Origin: Burkholderiaceae bacterium
GTDB taxonomy: Bacteria; Pseudomonadota; Gammaproteobacteria; Burkholderiales; Burkholderiaceae
DNA: 19,082 nt
Direction of reading: 5' to 3'
Assembly (NCBI GenBank): GCA_947372155.1
Contig: CANBSM010000014.1
Coordinates: 1-19,082, forward strand
Program-made: the position numbers and the translations under genes
Notes under the pieces: generated by a model
The model's input: only the letters and a program-made list of their open reading frames with translations
What the model was told of the DNA's origin: nothing
Databases searched by the model: none
Shown here: positions 1 through 7,707 of the stretch, piece after piece
Position numbering within the stretch: position 1 is the stretch's first letter
Layout: every line of letters starts with the position of its first letter

Positions 1-395
1 AGCCCAATGCTGATCGAGACTGGCAATTTAGAGACCACTAAAGTCCAAACGCTTTCGTGTTGGTAGTAGCTTTGACCTAGATCGAATCTGGCGAAGCGGC
101 CCAACATCATGAAATAACGCTCAAGTGGTGGCTTATCGAAACCATACAAAGCTTTGACTTCCTCTAGGCGCTGCGCATCAACACCTTGGCGACCACGATA
201 CGTTGAACCAGAACCCGAAGACTCAGAGCCGCCAGTTGCGGCATTGCCCTTACCTTTTAACTCGAGGACCATTTGCTCTACAGGACCTCCGGGCACAAAT
301 TGCACAACCGCAAAGGTAAGCGTCAATACACCTAAGATAGTTGGAATCATCAAGAGGAGACGTTTAAAGATGTAGGCGCGCATTTGACCTTGCAT
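1..395 (-). CDS. yejB: YejB-type peptide ABC transporter permease (5' part only)
   Basis: This is the N-terminal 131 codons of an inner-membrane permease; the gene runs off the left edge. The reverse-strand reading begins MQGQMRAYIFKRLLLMIPTI, followed by a hydrophobic first membrane segment (about residues 9-31, ending in VQFVPGGP), which is typical of the DppB/YejB permease N-terminus. A hydrophilic stretch rich in Gly and Ser (about residues 45-68) follows, then a segment containing LYGFDKPPLERY. The ATG shares one base with the yejA stop (TAATG), so translation is probably coupled to yejA, and the GGAGG inside the last yejA codons can serve as its ribosome binding site. Known role of the family: membrane channel of the YejABEF importer for oligopeptides and microcin C-like peptides. 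The link to yejA makes the YejB assignment firmer than the fragment alone would allow. Confidence 0.88.
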   Translation of the reverse strand, partial: MQGQMRAYIFKRLLLMIPTILGVLTLTFAVVQFVPGGPVEQMVLELKGKGNAATGGSESSGSGSTYRGRQGVDAQRLEEVKALYGFDKPPLERYFMMLGRFARFDLGQSYYQHESVWTLVVSKLPVSISIG

Positions 396-2263
396 TATTT
401 GACCTCCTCTTTCCACCAGTTTTGCATGATCCATGCCTCTGCTGAGTAATACAAAGGAGGTTCGGGATAACGCATCTCGTGACGGAATGCAACGCGATGG
501 GTTGGGTTGTACCACTGAGGAACTACGTAATAACTATTCCACAAGACTCGATCAAGCGCTCTGGTTGCAGTTCTTAGCTGCTCACGATTTTGTGCTTTAG
601 TGATTTCATCAATCAAAGCGTCAACTACTGGTGATTGCACCCCAATGACATTATCAGAACCCTTTTCTTTGGCAGCCTGGCTACCAAAGCGATCCCAGAG
701 TTCATTACCTGGATTTTGGGAGTCCTGAAATCTGACGGTAGTCATATCAAAGTCGTATTCATTCATGCGCTTTTGATGCAAGGCAAAGTCGCTAGTCCTG
801 ATATCTACCTGTACGCCTAACTTTTCTAAGTTGCGTACATAAGCAGAAATCACCCTCAAGAAAAATCCACCATCCTCCACAATCTCAAAACGAAATGGCT
901 CACCCTTTTCATTGCGTAATGCACCATCACGATATTGCCAGCCAGCATGCATAAGAAGTTCACGGGCTTTCTTTAAATTCTGACGCAGACTGCCAGGAGG
1001 CTTGGTGGATGGTGCCGCAGGCATGGGTCCAAAGACAGCATCCGGAACCCACTGCGGATATTTAGCTTTTAATGGCTTGAGAAGCTTAAGCTCTGACTCG
1101 GTAGGTTTACGAGGACCATCAAAGTTGGCACTCAAGTCACTATTGGTGAAATAACTATTGATGCGACTGTATTGATCAAAGAATATTTGGCGATTGAGCC
1201 ATTCAAAATCGAGCGCATAACCTAAGGCTTCGCGTACACGCGCATCCTTAAAGATGGGGCGACGCACATTCATTGCAAAACCTTGCATGCCAGCGCCATT
1301 GTGATTAAGGAATGCTTTCTTTAAAAGAATGCCCTGATCAAATTTGGAGCCCACATATCCTTTGGCCCAGATCTTGGCGCGATACTCAACGAGAGCATCA
1401 AACTCCCCCGCCTTAAAGGCTTCCAGCCTGACAGCATCATCGCTATACAGCTTATAAAGCACTCGGTCAAAGTTATAAAAGCCAACCCGGACATTTAACG
1501 GTTTGCTGAGTTGGTCTGCCCAATAGTTTGGGTTCTTTTTATAAACAATCGATTTACCTGCTTTGAAAGATTCAATCAAATAAGGCCCGCTACCAATGGG
1601 CGTTTCAAAGGCAATCTTCTCAAACGGAATAACCGTTCCATCTGCTTGCTTGCCCCAGTTACGTGAGAACACCGGGAAAGTCCCTGCCAAGATAGGTAGT
1701 TCAGCGTTGTCATTCTTAAAATCAAAGCGAATGGATCGCTCAGATAAAACAACCGCTTCTTTGATATCTGCAAAAGTAGTTTTATAACGAGGGTGCGCCT
1801 TACCGCTCATCAAGGTATCAAAACTATATTTAACGTCAGCCGCCAAGACTGGACTACCATCCGAAAATCTTGCCTCAGAGCGAATATGGAAGATAACCGA
1901 CTTGTGATCTTTGGCAACTTGAATATCGTCTGCCAATAAGCCGTAAATACTGGAGACCTCATCGGCACTTCCTTCAGCCAAAGACTCAAACATCAAATCA
2001 ATACCAGGAGCGGTAATACCTCGCAGAGTGAATGGGTTGAATTTGTCAAAGCTCGTTCTTTGCCCTGGATTTGGCAAGACCAGGGTTCCACCGCGGGGGG
2101 CGCTGGGATTGACGTAATCAAAATGAGCAAATCCCTCGGGATATTTGGGCTTGCCGTATTGCGCAATCCCCTGTCCGGCCAGCGTTAGATCGGCCCAAAG
2201 CCCCGCTAGCAGGGCTAGCAGTAAGAAATAGGCAATTTGTCGAATGGGCTTGAGGGTGGGCAT
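395..2263 (-). CDS. yejA: YejA-type extracellular solute-binding protein, family 5
   Basis: This 622-residue periplasmic binding protein captures oligopeptides for the adjacent YejB permease. An N-terminal signal peptide is visible (basic start, hydrophobic core FLLLALLAGLW, cleavage near residue 29). The mature start contains the family pattern YGKPKYPEGFAHFDYVNPSAP, with PRGGTL just after. Later blocks are typical of SBP_bac_5: IYGLLADDI, FSDGSPVLAADVKYSF (about residues 130-145) and GSGPYLIESF. Length is close to E. coli YejA. No Shine-Dalgarno sequence is visible before the ATG. A TACAAT -10-like hexamer (2274-2279, minus) lies only about 10 bases upstream, so the mRNA leader may be very short. 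It is divergent from fabI across 50 bases. Substrate is inferred from family, not seen. Confidence 0.9.
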   Translation of the reverse strand: MPTLKPIRQIAYFLLLALLAGLWADLTLAGQGIAQYGKPKYPEGFAHFDYVNPSAPRGGTLVLPNPGQRTSFDKFNPFTLRGITAPGIDLMFESLAEGSADEVSSIYGLLADDIQVAKDHKSVIFHIRSEARFSDGSPVLAADVKYSFDTLMSGKAHPRYKTTFADIKEAVVLSERSIRFDFKNDNAELPILAGTFPVFSRNWGKQADGTVIPFEKIAFETPIGSGPYLIESFKAGKSIVYKKNPNYWADQLSKPLNVRVGFYNFDRVLYKLYSDDAVRLEAFKAGEFDALVEYRAKIWAKGYVGSKFDQGILLKKAFLNHNGAGMQGFAMNVRRPIFKDARVREALGYALDFEWLNRQIFFDQYSRINSYFTNSDLSANFDGPRKPTESELKLLKPLKAKYPQWVPDAVFGPMPAAPSTKPPGSLRQNLKKARELLMHAGWQYRDGALRNEKGEPFRFEIVEDGGFFLRVISAYVRNLEKLGVQVDIRTSDFALHQKRMNEYDFDMTTVRFQDSQNPGNELWDRFGSQAAKEKGSDNVIGVQSPVVDALIDEITKAQNREQLRTATRALDRVLWNSYYVVPQWYNPTHRVAFRHEMRYPEPPLYYSAEAWIMQNWWKEEVK

Positions 2264-2313
2264 ATATGCAACAATTGTAGATAGCTAATCATATTTGAAG
2301 TAAAGGACACAAC

Positions 2314-3099
2314 ATGGGCTTTCTCACCGGCAAAAAAATCCTCATTACCGGCCTCCTCTCTAATCGCTCCATTGCCTATGGCATTGCCAAGGCTTGCCAC
2401 CGTGAAGGTGCCGAACTGGCCTTTACTTACGTGGGTGAACGCTTTAAGGACCGAATCGTTGATTTTGCAAAAGAATTTAATACCGAACTCATTTTTGACT
2501 GCGATGTGGGCAGCGATGAGCAAATCAGCGCCCTTTTTAAGGATTTAGCCAAATCGTGGCCTCAGTTCGATGGTTTTGTACATGCGATTGGCTTCGCTCC
2601 GCGCGAAGCGATTGCCGGGGATTTCTTAGAAGGCCTTTCTCGTGAAGGCTTCAAGATTGCCCATGACATTTCTGCATACAGTTTCCCTGCAATGGCAAAA
2701 GAAGCGCTCCCAATGCTGCGGGATAAATCTTCATTGCTCACGTTGACTTATTTAGGATCCATGAAAAATGTTCCTAACTACAACACTATGGGTTTAGCCA
2801 AAGCATCCCTTGAAGCCTCTGTGCGCTACCTCGCCGGCTCTGTAGGCCCTAAAGGCATTCGTGCTAACGGCATCTCTGCTGGCCCAATTAAAACTTTGGC
2901 CGCATCTGGCATTAAAGGCTTTGGCAAAATCTTAGAAGCCGTTGAAAAAACTGCGCCTCTACGTCGCAACGTGACGATTGATGATGTAGGTAACACCGCG
3001 GCATTCTTATTATCTGACTTAGCCAATGGTATTACTGCTGAAATCATTTATGTTGATAACGGCTTTAGCCAAGTAGTTGGCGGAATGGATGAAGTTTGA
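2314..3099 (+). CDS. fabI: enoyl-[acyl-carrier-protein] reductase (NADH), FabI
   Basis: FabI catalyses the last reduction of each fatty-acid elongation cycle, trans-2-enoyl-ACP to acyl-ACP, in the cytoplasm, and is normally essential. The 261-residue protein matches E. coli FabI in length and nearly column by column: MGFLTGKKILITG at the start (nucleotide-binding fold), IAYGIAKACHREGAELAFTY, and the catalytic Tyr146, Tyr156 and Lys163 in TYLGSMKNVPNYNTMGLAKA. Gly93, Met159 and Phe203, positions linked in E. coli FabI to triclosan binding and resistance, have the sensitive-type residues here. AAAGGA sits 8 bases before the ATG. The stop overlaps the TTG start of the chromate-transporter gene, so expression of that gene is probably coupled to this one. 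Its promoter must lie in the 50-base gap or inside the yejA 5' end; I found no convincing match. Confidence 0.97.
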   Translation: MGFLTGKKILITGLLSNRSIAYGIAKACHREGAELAFTYVGERFKDRIVDFAKEFNTELIFDCDVGSDEQISALFKDLAKSWPQFDGFVHAIGFAPREAIAGDFLEGLSREGFKIAHDISAYSFPAMAKEALPMLRDKSSLLTLTYLGSMKNVPNYNTMGLAKASLEASVRYLAGSVGPKGIRANGISAGPIKTLAASGIKGFGKILEAVEKTAPLRRNVTIDDVGNTAAFLLSDLANGITAEIIYVDNGFSQVVGGMDEV

Positions 3100-4424
3100 G
3101 CATTCCACTGGGCGAGGCCCTCAAGTTTTGGGCTAAGCTAGGCTTCATCAGTTTTGGTGGGCCCGCAGGTCAGATTGCCGTTCTACACCAAGAGTTAGTT
3201 GAAAAGCGTCGCTGGATTTCAGAGCGGCGCTTTTTACATGCGCTCAACTACTGCATGTTATTGCCTGGGCCTGAGGCTCAGCAACTAGTAACTTATATTG
3301 GTTGGCTTATGCACCGCAGCTGGGGCGGCATTCTCGCAGGTACGCTCTTTGTATTGCCCTCCTTGGTGATTTTGATCGGCTTATCGTGGGTTTACCTCAC
3401 CTTCGGACAGGTTCCCTGGATTGCTGCAATCTTTTTTGGCATTAAGCCGGCAGTGACTGCGATCGTATTGCACGCCGCCGTACGAATTGGTAAGCGCACA
3501 ATCCATAACCAAGCACTTCAATGGATCGCTCTTGGATCTTTTCTGGCCATCTTTGTTCTCAATCTCGCCTTTCCAATCATCGTACTCATTGCCGCAGCAA
3601 TTGGTTACTGGGGAGGTAAACGCTATCCAGAATATTTCCAACAAGGCAGTGGCCATAGTGCAAAAGATTTAAAGGAATATGGCAGTGCGATCATTGATGA
3701 TCACACCCCTACTCCCGAGCACGCCAAATTTACTTTCTCAAAAACGATACGCCATACCAGTGTTGCCCTGGTTTTCTGGTTGCTTCCTATTGGCGCCTTA
3801 ATTTCCATCTTCGGCTGGAAGACCTTGTATCCAAATATCGCGTGGTTTTTTACTAAAGCTGCCTTTCTGACTTTTGGTGGCGCTTACGCAGTCCTTCCAT
3901 ATGTTTACCAAGGCGCAGTCGAGCACTTTCACTGGCTAAGCCCCAATCAAATGATTGATGGCTTAGCACTAGGCGAAGCTACGCCTGGACCCTTGATCAT
4001 GGTGGTGGCTTTTGTTGGTTACCTTGCAGGACATATTCAATATTTGATTGGTAATAGCAATCCATTTTGGTTCGGAGTGCTTGGCGCTTGCGTGGCGACT
4101 TGGTTTACCTTTTTACCCTCCTTCTTTTTCATATTGGTGGGCGGTCCGCTCATTGAATCAACTCATGGCAAACTGGGATTTACAGCCCCACTGACTGCAA
4201 TCACGGCAGCGGTCGTTGGTGTCATCGCCAACTTAGGCCTATTTTTTGCTTACCATGTCTTCTTGCCGAGAGGTTTTGGCGGCTCGATATCTTGGATCTC
4301 GATTCTGATCTGCGCTTTAGCTGGATTGGCTTTATTTAAATTTCAAAAGGGTGTTCTCTCAGTATTGGGTGGATCAGCCTTAGCTGGGTTGCTTTTCTAT
4401 TACATCTCTATTTTGATAGGGTGA
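3096..4424 (+). CDS. chrA: ChrA-family chromate transporter (two CHR domains), TTG start
   Basis: This 442-residue polytopic inner-membrane protein is of the long-chain CHR family, whose characterised members export chromate or, in some cases, act on other oxyanions. Two homologous halves are visible. The first has FGGPAGQIAVLHQEL (residues 20-34) and LPGPEAQQLVTYIGW (56-70). The second has TFGGAYAVLPYV and LALGEATPGPLIMVVAFVGY. A hydrophilic linker with many charged residues separates them. The only start that keeps the conserved N-terminus is TTG at 3096, overlapping the fabI stop by 4 bases, with purine-rich GGAATGGATGAAG just upstream inside fabI. No regulatory chrB lies nearby, so a dedicated chromate-resistance operon is not indicated. 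Real substrate is unknown; sulfate/chromate-like anions are the family expectation. Confidence 0.92.
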   Translation: MSIPLGEALKFWAKLGFISFGGPAGQIAVLHQELVEKRRWISERRFLHALNYCMLLPGPEAQQLVTYIGWLMHRSWGGILAGTLFVLPSLVILIGLSWVYLTFGQVPWIAAIFFGIKPAVTAIVLHAAVRIGKRTIHNQALQWIALGSFLAIFVLNLAFPIIVLIAAAIGYWGGKRYPEYFQQGSGHSAKDLKEYGSAIIDDHTPTPEHAKFTFSKTIRHTSVALVFWLLPIGALISIFGWKTLYPNIAWFFTKAAFLTFGGAYAVLPYVYQGAVEHFHWLSPNQMIDGLALGEATPGPLIMVVAFVGYLAGHIQYLIGNSNPFWFGVLGACVATWFTFLPSFFFILVGGPLIESTHGKLGFTAPLTAITAAVVGVIANLGLFFAYHVFLPRGFGGSISWISILICALAGLALFKFQKGVLSVLGGSALAGLLFYYISILIG

Positions 4425-4446
4425 TTTTTTCCACAAGATTGGCATA

Positions 4447-5331
4447 ATGGAAGCTATGCGAATCGAACCTCAAACTATCACCCACCTGCAAGAATGGCTT
4501 GGCAAAACCGAGTCTCTTCAAGACACTGTCACAGCAGCCCCCGTGCGTGCGCTATCAGCAACTTTGGATCGCGAAGATGCTGCGCCGAACAAAGGAACTG
4601 TTTTGCCTGAGCTATGGCACTGGTTATATTTTCTACCACACGCCCGTGAATCTGAAATTGGGCCCGATGGCCATCCAAAACGTGGCGGCTTTCTTCCGCC
4701 GGTTCCACTACCGCGTCGCATGTGGGCGGGTAGCCGCATTGAATGGTTAAAGCCGCTTGCCGTTGGTGATGAGATTGAGCGCCTCTCTACGATTGAGTCG
4801 GTAACGCATAAAGCAGGTCGTACTGGTGATTTGATTTTTGTATTGGTTAACCACAAGATTTCCAATCAAAATGGGCTTGCGATTATTGAAGAGCATGACA
4901 TTGTGTATCGCGATGCCCCGGGTCCAGACGACAAGCCTGTTGCTCCTACACCCGCACCTACAGATGCTAAGTGGACTAAAACGATTACGCCAGATGATGT
5001 ACTGCTATTCCGCTACTCTGCCCTCACCTTTAATGGCCATCGCATTCACTATGATCGCAAATATGTCACAGAGGTTGAAGGCTACCCAGGCCTCATCGTG
5101 CACGGCCCCTTGATTGCGACTCTGTTAGTTGATTTAGTGCGTCAAAGCATTCGAGGTTGCACACTAAAAACTTTTGAGTTCCGCGCAATTCGTCCCACTT
5201 TTGATATCAATATCTTCAAAGTCAATGCCAAGCCTGACTTAGAAAAGGATCCGAGCGGAAAAACCATTTCCATTTGGGCAGAGGATCACGAAGGCTGGCT
5301 GACTATGCAAGCTACTGCCGTTCTCAATTAA
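4447..5331 (+). CDS. HTD2/MaoC-type hotdog enoyl-CoA hydratase, probably mesaconyl-C4-CoA or itaconyl-CoA hydratase
   Basis: This 294-residue cytoplasmic protein has a double-hotdog layout. The N-terminal FAS1-dehydratase-like half (about residues 20-155) contains PELWHWLYFLP, GGFLPPVPLPRRMWAGSR and the PLAVGDEI element. The C-terminal MaoC-like half (about 175-294) has the hydratase signature FRYSALTFNGHRIHYD (188-203), with the Asn and His expected in the active site, and GLIVHGP (215-221). This is the COG3777 type, which includes the mesaconyl-C4-CoA hydratase of the 3-hydroxypropionate bicycle. The neighbouring CitE-type lyase supports a product such as citramalyl-CoA. It follows chrA by 22 bases and precedes the PrpD-family gene by 18, in an apparent operon. 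The ribosome binding site is weak. An alternative ATG three codons downstream (4456) is possible. Exact substrate is inferred from context. Confidence 0.82.
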   Translation: MEAMRIEPQTITHLQEWLGKTESLQDTVTAAPVRALSATLDREDAAPNKGTVLPELWHWLYFLPHARESEIGPDGHPKRGGFLPPVPLPRRMWAGSRIEWLKPLAVGDEIERLSTIESVTHKAGRTGDLIFVLVNHKISNQNGLAIIEEHDIVYRDAPGPDDKPVAPTPAPTDAKWTKTITPDDVLLFRYSALTFNGHRIHYDRKYVTEVEGYPGLIVHGPLIATLLVDLVRQSIRGCTLKTFEFRAIRPTFDINIFKVNAKPDLEKDPSGKTISIWAEDHEGWLTMQATAVLN

Positions 5332-5349
5332 ATATAAGAAGCCCTAATA

Positions 5350-6726
5350 ATGACTACTCAACACCTTTCTCGCGAACTGGCTAGTTTTGCAGCCAATTTA
5401 CAGGCTGCAGATATTCCAAGCGATGTTTTGGAGCGCGCCGAAGATCTATTGGTCGATTGGTTTGGCTCAGCTATCGCAGGAAAAGGATCTCGTCCAGTAG
5501 AACTTATCACCCAGTTTGCGCAAAATATGGGTGGGTTCAATGCGTCGCACGCCGGCCCATCTGAGATTTTGGTTTCGCGTAAAACTTCTAGTCCTTTTTT
5601 AGCGGCAATGGCTAATGCCGCAGCATCACATGTTGCCGAACAAGATGACGTCCACAATGGTTCAGTCTTTCATCCAGCAACTGTAGTGTTTCCCCCTGCG
5701 CTTGCTTGTGCCCAAGCCATTGGTGCATCTGGTGAGGATTTATTAGTGGCTGCAGTAGCAGGCTATGAGGTGGGGATTCGAGTTGGCGAATTTTTAGGAC
5801 GCTCTCATTACAAAGTGTTTCATACAACCGGTACAGCTGGCACATTAGCAGCTGCTGCAGCGGTTGGTCGACTTCTAAAACTCAGCCCAGAGCAAATGCT
5901 TCATGCGTTTGGTTCTGCAGGCACGCAGTCAGCAGGTCTTTGGGAATTTCTTCGTGATGCCGCGGATTCTAAGCAACTCCATACTGCACATGCCGCCTCC
6001 ACTGGCTTAATGTCGGCCTATATTGCACAAGCCGGTTTCACGGGTGCGGAGCATATTTTGGAAGGCAAGCAAGGATTGGCAGCGGGCATGTCAAGCGACA
6101 GCGATCCCAGTAAATTGGTTGACCGATTGGGCAGTCGCTGGACTTTAGCGGAGACCAGCTTTAAGTATTACGCATCATGTCGTCATACACACCCCGCTGC
6201 GGACGCCCTACTTCAAGTCATGTTGGCAAACAAACTTTCTCCAAGCGATATCGCAAAAGTAGAAACTTTGGTTCACCAAGGCGCTATTGATGTATTGGGT
6301 CCAGTAACTGACCCTGCCACCGTACATCAATCGAAATTCTCTATGGGTACCGTCTTGGCTTTGGTTGCACATTACCAATTCGCAGGCTTACAAGAATTTG
6401 AGGGGCACTTTCATGATGATGAGATCTGCGCCTTCCGTGAACGTGTCTCCATGACACTAGATCCTGAGGTGGATGGCGCGTATCCGCAACGCTGGATCGG
6501 TAAAGTCAAGGTTCACCTGAACAATGGGAATATTCTGGAGGGTCGCGTAGATGAACCTAAGGGCGATCCTGGCAATACCTTATCCCGCACAGAAATTACC
6601 GATAAGGCAATGCGCCTAGCCGCCTTTAGCGGGGGTGCCAGCCCAGCAGAGATGAGTAAAGCAATTGATCTCTTGTGGAATATCCGCAAACAGGCCAAGA
6701 TAGGCTTTCTGCTTCCATCTGCATAA
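5350..6726 (+). CDS. MmgE/PrpD family protein (2-methylcitrate dehydratase / cis-aconitate decarboxylase superfamily)
   Basis: This 458-residue cytoplasmic enzyme is of a superfamily that includes 2-methylcitrate dehydratase (PrpD) and cis-aconitate decarboxylase, acting on small tricarboxylic or branched dicarboxylic acids. The helical MmgE/PrpD core is plain: VDWFGSAIAG (35-44), AEQDDVHNGSVFHPATVV (96-113) with acidic residues and His108, FHTTGTAGTLAAAAAVGRLL (157-176) with His158, the Lys208-Gln-Leu-His motif, and YYASCRHTHPAADAL (273-287). These His/Lys positions are those lining the active site in the family. The methylcitrate genes prpB and prpC are absent, so a methylcitrate-cycle role is unlikely. 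Its place between a hydratase and a CitE-type lyase suggests a step on C5/C6 carboxylic acids. The specific reaction cannot be read from sequence alone. Confidence 0.85.
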   Translation: MTTQHLSRELASFAANLQAADIPSDVLERAEDLLVDWFGSAIAGKGSRPVELITQFAQNMGGFNASHAGPSEILVSRKTSSPFLAAMANAAASHVAEQDDVHNGSVFHPATVVFPPALACAQAIGASGEDLLVAAVAGYEVGIRVGEFLGRSHYKVFHTTGTAGTLAAAAAVGRLLKLSPEQMLHAFGSAGTQSAGLWEFLRDAADSKQLHTAHAASTGLMSAYIAQAGFTGAEHILEGKQGLAAGMSSDSDPSKLVDRLGSRWTLAETSFKYYASCRHTHPAADALLQVMLANKLSPSDIAKVETLVHQGAIDVLGPVTDPATVHQSKFSMGTVLALVAHYQFAGLQEFEGHFHDDEICAFRERVSMTLDPEVDGAYPQRWIGKVKVHLNNGNILEGRVDEPKGDPGNTLSRTEITDKAMRLAAFSGGASPAEMSKAIDLLWNIRKQAKIGFLLPSA

Positions 6727-6766
6727 GCCAGCCTAATTACTTGCCCTTCCCTTACCCCAGATTGAT

Positions 6767-7612
6767 ATGAACCCACTCGAAACACCGCTAGGTTTTAGCA
6801 CCAACTTTCTATTTGTGCCCGGAACTCGTCCTGAACGTTTTATCAAAGCCCTTGATAGCGGTGCCAGTGGTGTTGTCCTGGATCTTGAGGATGCGGTTGC
6901 AGAAGAGGATAAGGAGAGTGCGCGCCATGCTATTCGTACAGCATGGCCCAACTTTAGTGACGAGCAAAAGAAACGCTTGGTGATTCGCACGAATTCCCCT
7001 GGCACTAAGTTTTACTCTGCCGATTTAATTTTGGCGCAAGAGCTCCAAGTTGCTTGTTTATTAATTCCTAAAAGTGAATCGCTGGACCAAATTAACGGTG
7101 CCGCCCTCATACTTCCGAATACCGCAATTATTCCCATGATTGAAACGGCGATTGGCCTTGATCAATTGAAGGCAATTGCAAACTCCAATCAAGTACTACG
7201 TCTCGCTTTGGGTAATTTAGATTTACAAGCCGATCTGGGCATGGTTTGCGACCGCCAAGAAACTGAATTGCAAACAGCGCGCTATCAAATCGTCTTGGCA
7301 TCTCGCCTAGCGCAGATTGCCCCTCCTATTGATGGGGTTACACCCTCCACTGACGATATTGAGCGCATTACCGATGATGCAGAGCGTGCAAAGCGTATGG
7401 GTTTTGGCGGAAAACTCTGCATTCATCCTAAGCAAGTGAATATCGTCACCAAGGCATTTACTCCAACCGAAGAAGAGATTGCCTGGGCTCAACGGGTGAT
7501 TGAGGCTGATCTCGCATCAAAAGGGGGCGCAATCAAGCTAGATGGCAGAATGATTGATCGTCCAGTAGTTCTGCTAGCCAAAAGAACCATGGCCATTGCT
7601 GGTAAACACTAA
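6767..7612 (+). CDS. CitE-like HpcH/HpaI-family lyase, probably citramalyl-CoA lyase
   Basis: This 281-residue cytoplasmic Mg2+-dependent (beta/alpha)8 C-C lyase belongs to the CitE-like family (citrate lyase beta subunit, malyl-CoA, citramalyl-CoA and beta-methylmalyl-CoA lyases). Family elements in order: NFLFVPGTRPERF (13-25), DLEDAV (39-44), VIRTNSP (72-78, Arg74), PKSES (101-105), IPMIETA (122-128, Glu126 as metal ligand), GNLDLQADLG (149-158, Asp152 as second metal ligand), IDGV (188-191), GFGGKLCIHPKQ (212-223) and LDGRMIDRPVV. No citrate lyase alpha/gamma genes (citF, citD) are near, so it is a free-standing CoA-ester lyase and not part of citrate lyase. With the upstream hydratase, cleavage of citramalyl-CoA to acetyl-CoA and pyruvate is the natural prediction. 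No clear ribosome binding site precedes the ATG; the gap from the PrpD-family gene is 40 bases. Confidence 0.86.
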   Translation: MNPLETPLGFSTNFLFVPGTRPERFIKALDSGASGVVLDLEDAVAEEDKESARHAIRTAWPNFSDEQKKRLVIRTNSPGTKFYSADLILAQELQVACLLIPKSESLDQINGAALILPNTAIIPMIETAIGLDQLKAIANSNQVLRLALGNLDLQADLGMVCDRQETELQTARYQIVLASRLAQIAPPIDGVTPSTDDIERITDDAERAKRMGFGGKLCIHPKQVNIVTKAFTPTEEEIAWAQRVIEADLASKGGAIKLDGRMIDRPVVLLAKRTMAIAGKH

Positions 7613-7661
7613 TCCGCAACTAAATCTATTTTTACCCAAATACTGGCAAAATAGTCGCAAG

Positions 7662-7690
7662 TTGTTTTGCACTCACCTGTTTTTGATAAC
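7662..7690 (+). promoter_or_regulatory. weak sigma70-like promoter candidate before the Bug receptor gene
   Basis: TTGTTT (7662-7667) and GATAAC (7685-7690) are separated by 17 bases, giving 3/6 and 4/6 matches to the consensus. The 95-base gap between the CitE gene and the receptor gene is the largest inside this plus-strand run, which leaves room for separate expression of the receptor. The match is weak and the predicted leader would be only about 11 bases. Confidence 0.22.
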
Positions 7691-7707
7691 CAATACTAGA
7701 GACTAAT

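Noticed and set aside
154..375. Plus-strand reading frame of 73 codons
   Set aside because: It is antisense to yejB, whose reverse-strand translation is a clear permease N-terminus.
2591..2609. Perfect 7-pair inverted repeat GCTTCGC/GCGAAGC inside fabI
   Set aside because: It lies in conserved FabI codons, with no T run on either strand and no gene end nearby; it is probably a by-product of codon choice.
4413..4448. TTGATA and CATAAT as a promoter for the hydratase gene
   Set aside because: The spacing is 24 bases, too long for sigma70, and the gene sits 22 bases after chrA in an apparent operon.
5350..6726. Methylcitrate cycle operon
   Set aside because: Only a PrpD-family gene is present; the CitE-like protein is not PrpB, and prpC or acnD is absent.
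6767..7612. Citrate lyase beta subunit of a CitDEF complex
   Set aside because: No citD, citF, citC or citG gene is present; the protein fits the free-standing CoA-ester lyase type.
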